A stretch of 64,000 nucleotides of DNA from Armatimonadota bacterium. GTDB lineage: Bacteria > Armatimonadota > Fimbriimonadia > Fimbriimonadales > Fimbriimonadaceae. The DNA is taken from assembly GCA_018268395.1 (NCBI GenBank), contig JAFDWQ010000003.1:159238-223237 (forward strand), given 5' to 3'. The notes under the pieces were generated by a model. That model was not told where the DNA came from. It saw nothing but the letters and a program-made list of their open reading frames with translations, and did not search any database. Below, in pieces: positions 60,107 through 64,000 of this stretch (the first letter of the stretch is position 1; every line of letters begins with the position of its first letter). The translations under genes and the position numbers were made by a program.

Positions 60107-61849
60107 ATGAACATGCTCAAATCACTATCAGTGACCGCCTTGCTTTCGGCCGGAGTCTTCGCTTGCGCAGGCAACGGCGGAATGGAGTTCGTCCCTAAAG
60201 TCCAGCTCGGGTTCGTCGAGAAGCCGGGTCAGATGGAGTTCACGGGCAAGATGATCGCCCGCCCGCTTCAGCCCGCCGCTTGGAAACGGCTCGGCTATTC
60301 CGAGTTCGGCGCCGAGACGCAGCACGTCGCCGCCGAGATCCAGCTCGGTTCGATGGTCTGGGGCCGGATCAAGGAGACCGACATGTACTTGATCAACGTT
60401 CCCTCCGGTGAAACCGAGAACACGTTGGCCGCGAAGCTCATGAAGACGGGCCTGTTCGAGTACGTCGAACCGGATTGGCGCGTCTATCCGGCGTTCACCC
60501 CGAACGACCCGCAGCTCGGTTCCCAGTGGAGCCATTCCAACAACAACTCGACGAGCGCCTGGGACATCCAGCGCGGCTCTTCGAACCTGATCGTCGGCGT
60601 CACCGACACCGGCATTTGGTACAACCACGAAGACCTTCTTTTGAACCGCGTCTCCGGTGCGAACACGGCCAACGGTTCGGTCCGCACGGAAGCCTCTTTC
60701 GGCCTCTCCATCGTGAAGGACCTCCACGGTCACGGCACGCACTGCACGGGCATCGCCGACGGGAACACCAACAACGGTAAAGGCATCGCCGGCGTCAACA
60801 TCGAAGGCACCAAGCACATGATGGTCCGCGTCAGCGACAACTCTGGCGGCGGATCCAGCATCGCGGCGTTGACCCTCGCGATGATCTGGGCGGCCCAAAA
60901 CGGGGCCCGCGTCGTGAGCACGAGCTATTCCGGCGTTCAGAGCTCTTCGGTCGGCACGACGGGTACGCAGATCAAGAACGACTACAATTCGCTCTCCTGC
61001 TGGGCTGCCGGCAACGACGGCGGCACCTATGGAGCCCAGTACGACTGGCCGGACGTGACGATCGTCGGAGCGGGTCAGTCCAACAACACGCTCGCCGGCT
61101 TCTCGGCACGCGGCGTCTTCCTTGACGTCGTCGCCCCGGGCGCGAGCATCCTTTCCACGGTGTGGCTCAACGATGGCAACACCACGTCCTATGCGACGTG
61201 GGACGGCACCAGCATGGCCTGCCCGTACGCCGCGGGTGTCGCGACCATGATCCTGGCTCAGAACCCGACGTACAACACGGACCGCGTCCGCGACGTCCTG
61301 AACCGCTCGAGCATCAACATGGGCGCCGCTTCCACCTACGGATGGGGCCGCGTCAACCTCTGGAACGCCATGGGCCGCAAGCCGAACAGCATGAGCGTCC
61401 CGGTGGGCACCTTGACGAGCGGTGCGTTGGCTGACTTGAACCGCGTCGAAGGCGGCATGATCACGTTGAAGCCGAGCGCTGCGTCGATCGGCAACCCGCC
61501 GATGCAGGTCGCGACCGAGCACGACGTGTTCGCCTATGCCGGCAACAACTACGGCGAGATCTCGATCGAAGTGACGGCCAAGTCCAATGTCGCCGGCCTC
61601 GTCGGCCAGCGCATTTGGATCTGGAACTTCACGACCAGCACGTGGGAGTCGCTCGGAACGGGCAGCCTTGGCACGACCAAGGGCTACTTTGAGGGCGTCA
61701 AGACCCTGAACGCCGGAAACTTCGCCGACTACATCCAGGCCGGTAAGTGCCGCGCCAAGTGGGGCGCCGGCCAGACCGGTCCCGTCGCGGCTCCGCTCAG
61801 CGTCAGCGTCGACCAGATCACGGTCCGCACGCTCCGCTTGACCGAGTAG
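60107..61849 (+). CDS. Exported subtilisin-like serine protease (S8), copy 2
   Basis: 580 aa, well over 80% like copy 1 by eye along the full length. It keeps the triad (TDTGIWYNHEDLL, DLHGHGTHC, GTSMACPYAAG). The signal segment differs: LLSAGVFACAGNGG, a possible but imperfect lipobox ending in Cys, against AFAG in copy 1. Some inner cysteines of copy 1 (VMCRV, MLWCA) are MVR and IWAA here. ATG 60107 lies behind a GAGAGAGA purine run; a TATGAT about 55 bases upstream may be its own promoter. Confidence 0.93.
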   Translation: MNMLKSLSVTALLSAGVFACAGNGGMEFVPKVQLGFVEKPGQMEFTGKMIARPLQPAAWKRLGYSEFGAETQHVAAEIQLGSMVWGRIKETDMYLINVPSGETENTLAAKLMKTGLFEYVEPDWRVYPAFTPNDPQLGSQWSHSNNNSTSAWDIQRGSSNLIVGVTDTGIWYNHEDLLLNRVSGANTANGSVRTEASFGLSIVKDLHGHGTHCTGIADGNTNNGKGIAGVNIEGTKHMMVRVSDNSGGGSSIAALTLAMIWAAQNGARVVSTSYSGVQSSSVGTTGTQIKNDYNSLSCWAAGNDGGTYGAQYDWPDVTIVGAGQSNNTLAGFSARGVFLDVVAPGASILSTVWLNDGNTTSYATWDGTSMACPYAAGVATMILAQNPTYNTDRVRDVLNRSSINMGAASTYGWGRVNLWNAMGRKPNSMSVPVGTLTSGALADLNRVEGGMITLKPSAASIGNPPMQVATEHDVFAYAGNNYGEISIEVTAKSNVAGLVGQRIWIWNFTTSTWESLGTGSLGTTKGYFEGVKTLNAGNFADYIQAGKCRAKWGAGQTGPVAAPLSVSVDQITVRTLRLTE

Positions 61850-61868
61850 TACGGAGATCGACCCGACC

Positions 61869-61905
61869 GCGGCCCGAAGACACCGTCTTCGGGCCGCTAT
61901 TTATT
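61869..61905 (+). terminator. Strong rho-independent terminator after subtilase copy 2
   Basis: A perfect 13-bp stem GCGGCCCGAAGAC / GTCTTCGGGCCGC with a 3-base loop (61882-61884), then TATTTATT. Its tail overlaps the stop of the convergent GH127 gene. Confidence 0.88.
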
Positions 61906-63742
61906 CCGGGCGGTGCCAGACTGCCATGGACCCCGGAGAGCGGTTCGCCCACGTGAAGTACGGGACGAACCGTGCATCAACGGGGTCTGACGATCGGTCG
62001 CTCCACGGCGAGTACAGGGTTTCTTCCTCGCCGATCCGTTCGAGTGAACCCGGCACCATAAGGTCCACCGCCCAACGGTCGTCGCTACGGGCCACCGCTT
62101 GAGGCAGGGCCGATACGTCGGGCCGGAACCGATGGACGTCCTCCCCCAGGTCGTGTCGTTCGAGGCAATAGACGAGGGGGCCCCGGAGCAATGCGGCTTT
62201 GCCCGCGTCGTCCGCGACCGCACCGTGAGCTTGAAGCCAAGTGACGCCCATGCCGTAGTCGATGCGGACGTGCGATCCGGCCTCCAAAGCGAATTCCAGG
62301 TACCGCCCTTTCCGGCTCGCGGCGCCTCCGGCGGTCGATACGGACGTGGCCCACTCTGGGACACGGATCCGGATCCGGCAGGCGGCGTCGGCCCGGACGT
62401 GGACCTCGCCGTTCCACGGGTAGCCCGATTCGACCGTGACCGTTCCTCCCTGAACCTGGTACTCGGCCCCAAAGGGGAGGTCGATGACAAGGGCGCCGTC
62501 GCCGGCGAAATACGCGGCGTAAGCTTGGACGGAGAGGACGGTCCGCGCGATGTTCGGCGGACAACACGCGCAGGAGAACCAGGGACGTCGAAGGTGGTGA
62601 CCTCGGCTTTCGAGCGGGTTGACGTAAAAGTACCTGTCGGTCGTCAGACTGACTCCGCTGAGCGCGGCATTGTAGAGGGCGCGCTCCAGAGTGTCCGCGT
62701 AGCCGGCGTCGCCTGTCGCCCGGCTCATGCGGGCTGCCCAGAAGACGAGCCCGATGGCGGCGCACGTCTCGGCGTACGCGTCAAGGTTTGGGAGGTCGTA
62801 ATCGTCAGTAAAGCCCTCGTTGCGGCCGGCGCTGCCGATCCCGCCCGTCACATAGATGCGGCTCTTGACCAGGTTCGTCCAGACCTTTCGCAAGGCGGGC
62901 ACGACGCCCGGATCGTCCCAGCAGTCGAGCGCTCCGCAATAGTAGTACATGGCTCGGACGGCGTGTCCGACGGGCCGGTCCTGATCGAGGAACGGTACAT
63001 GGTCTTGGAAGTACGTGCCGTCGTAGGCGCCCTCCGGAAACACCAGCGGCAGGTATCCCTTGTTCAATTCCGCGGCGATCGGGTCTGAAAACTCGTGTTC
63101 GAAGGAACTGGGGCGCGCACCCCTGGCCTGGATCATCTTAGCGCCAAGGCTCCGGTATGCCTCGTCGCCTGTAGCCTCGGTCAATCGGGCGAACGCGAGT
63201 TCGATCTCTTGGTGCCCGCACGCCCGCGGCGGAACCTGGTCGTCAAAGGTCTCGCGGACATGGTCGGCGGCCCGGCGTCCGATATCGAAGAGGCTCGAGA
63301 GGCCGGTCGCTTCTTTGTGAGCGACGGCGGCTTCGATCAGGTGACCGATACAGTAGAGCTCGTGCTTGGCCGTCAGGGCCTTCCACCGTTGTTCCAGCGC
63401 TCCGATCTGGAACGGCGTGCCGATGTAACCGTCCGCATTTTGGGCCTCGGCCACGGTGGCGATCGTCGCATCGACTTGGGCCTTGCCGCTCCAGTCGGGA
63501 TCGACGTTCAGGCCGTACGAAGCCGCTTCAAGCCACTTGTACACGTCGCTGTCGTTGAAGTAGAGGCCTTCGTGACCGGAACTGTCACCACGGGCCGCCC
63601 TCCGGAAGTTTTCGATCCTGCCCGTCTCTTCGCACTGACGCAGTTGATGGGGCAGCCCTGTCTCCAGAAACTGTCGTTGCCACTCCCGCCAAAACGGATC
63701 GGTCACTTTGGACCGGCGGAGGTCGACGCGCTTGCCCGGCAT
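61901..63742 (-). CDS. Glycoside hydrolase family 127 (beta-L-arabinofuranosidase-like)
   Basis: 613 aa, DUF1680/GH127. An alpha/alpha barrel (residues about 1-410) with LEAASYGLNVDPDW, GYIGTPFQIG and LPNLDAYAETCAAIG. The Cys-rich catalytic segment is FSCACCPPNIAR, which in the family includes the nucleophile Cys and zinc ligands. C-terminal beta-sandwiches follow. It releases L-arabinofuranose or related sugars from glycans. No signal peptide is evident, so it may act on imported oligosaccharides. GH127 identity is firm. Confidence 0.9.
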   Translation of the reverse strand: MPGKRVDLRRSKVTDPFWREWQRQFLETGLPHQLRQCEETGRIENFRRAARGDSSGHEGLYFNDSDVYKWLEAASYGLNVDPDWSGKAQVDATIATVAEAQNADGYIGTPFQIGALEQRWKALTAKHELYCIGHLIEAAVAHKEATGLSSLFDIGRRAADHVRETFDDQVPPRACGHQEIELAFARLTEATGDEAYRSLGAKMIQARGARPSSFEHEFSDPIAAELNKGYLPLVFPEGAYDGTYFQDHVPFLDQDRPVGHAVRAMYYYCGALDCWDDPGVVPALRKVWTNLVKSRIYVTGGIGSAGRNEGFTDDYDLPNLDAYAETCAAIGLVFWAARMSRATGDAGYADTLERALYNAALSGVSLTTDRYFYVNPLESRGHHLRRPWFSCACCPPNIARTVLSVQAYAAYFAGDGALVIDLPFGAEYQVQGGTVTVESGYPWNGEVHVRADAACRIRIRVPEWATSVSTAGGAASRKGRYLEFALEAGSHVRIDYGMGVTWLQAHGAVADDAGKAALLRGPLVYCLERHDLGEDVHRFRPDVSALPQAVARSDDRWAVDLMVPGSLERIGEEETLYSPWSDRSSDPVDARFVPYFTWANRSPGSMAVWHRPE

Positions 63743-63758
63743 GCCCGGAGTCTACTGT

Positions 63759-64000
63759 TCAACCGAGCGGCTTGGCCATCGACCGGTACCGACGCGTGAT
63801 CTGGAACCCGTGGCTCCCGTAGAACGCGTCCAAGGTCGTCCAATCGATGACCGTGCGGCGCGCCCCTGAGCGGGCCAGGAGTTCCAGTGCGCCGCCGAGT
63901 AGCGCGTCACCGAGCCCTCGTCCTCTTGCAGATCGGGCGATGCCGATCGGGCCCAAGGCGGCCCAACACGGCCCCAAGGACCGCCGCCATACGGCTCCAC
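63759..64000 (-). CDS. GNAT-family acetyltransferase, N-terminus outside window
   Basis: The C-terminal 79 residues are visible. Acetyl-CoA loop: ARGRGLGDALL (the R-x-x-G-x-G/A motif), then WTTLDAFYGSHGFQITRRY, the typical GNAT end. The frame stays open to the window edge; the upstream part is not seen. The substrate is unknown. Confidence 0.75.
   Translation of the reverse strand, partial: GAVWRRSLGPCWAALGPIGIARSARGRGLGDALLGGALELLARSGARRTVIDWTTLDAFYGSHGFQITRRYRSMAKPLG

Overview
The window is a dense, high-GC (about 60% or more by eye) stretch of bacterial chromosome with short intergenic gaps, frequent 4-base ATGA/GTGA gene overlaps and many GTG, TTG and one probable CTG start. It carries only housekeeping, transport, signalling and secretion genes. 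I see no rRNA operon, CRISPR array, insertion sequence, prophage or classical defence island. A cyanobacterial-type long IspG, a Nuo complex I with the full NuoG cluster set, MurA-MreB, a DUF4446 protein and many probably leaderless genes fit a deep-branching Terrabacteria-like bacterium. Armatimonadota (Fimbriimonadia-like) is my best guess, but this is inference and no marker in the window proves it.

Layout: (1) 1-4.4 kb: two minus-strand genes, a secreted IPT/TIG-type protein cut by the window edge and a TPR/O-GlcNAc-transferase-like protein. (2) 4.5-14.5 kb: complex I operon nuoG-H-J-K-L-M-N, with nuoI and nuoA-F absent, followed by a sugar-phosphate isomerase. (3) 15.4-18.5 kb: diguanylate cyclase, small membrane proteins, tRNA-Leu(UAA), a DUF2087 protein and rpmG-rpmF. 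(4) 18.5-24.4 kb: mnmA with a VKOR-DsbA fusion on minus, and miaB, hisC, aroF on plus, so tRNA modification, disulfide formation and aromatic/histidine biosynthesis. (5) 24.4-29.6 kb: signalling block with a cNMP-binding protein, HerA-like ATPase, GAF histidine-kinase-like protein, PP2C phosphatase and FHA protein. (6) 29.7-35.8 kb: RRM RNA-binding protein, Dps with a histone-like tail, M14 peptidase, thioredoxin, purF, Nudix and signal peptidase. (7) 35.8-39.4 kb: DUF4446, two ECF sigma genes and an anti-sigma candidate. (8) 39.5-47.8 kb: mrp, ispG, a dienelactone hydrolase, a BMP/Nup-type ABC importer without its binding protein, a tandem PTPS/QueD fusion and an HNH protein. (9) 48-54.3 kb: murA, mreB, then a sensor kinase with an NtrC-type regulator lacking a DNA-binding domain, and a third ECF sigma with a Cys-rich tail. 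(10) 54.3-64 kb: sucC, RimK-like ligase with its partner protease, a second sugar isomerase, two tandem paralogous subtilases, a GH127 glycosidase and a partial GNAT.

The most striking genome-scale signal is promoter layout. At more than a dozen genes a TATAAT-like hexamer ends only about 4-9 bases before the start codon, very often exactly 6, and no Shine-Dalgarno sequence is present. This implies leaderless transcripts. It also corrects several start sites and reveals an overlapping bidirectional promoter at 17778-17784. No single locus reads as a clearly undescribed system. The most unusual candidates are the FHA/PP2C/GAF-kinase block with its DPNRT repeats, the RimK-RCK_C/protease pair, the DNA-binding-less NtrC regulator, and a tiny Cys-rich ORF overlapping the HNH gene. 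No gap longer than about 300 bases lacks a gene.
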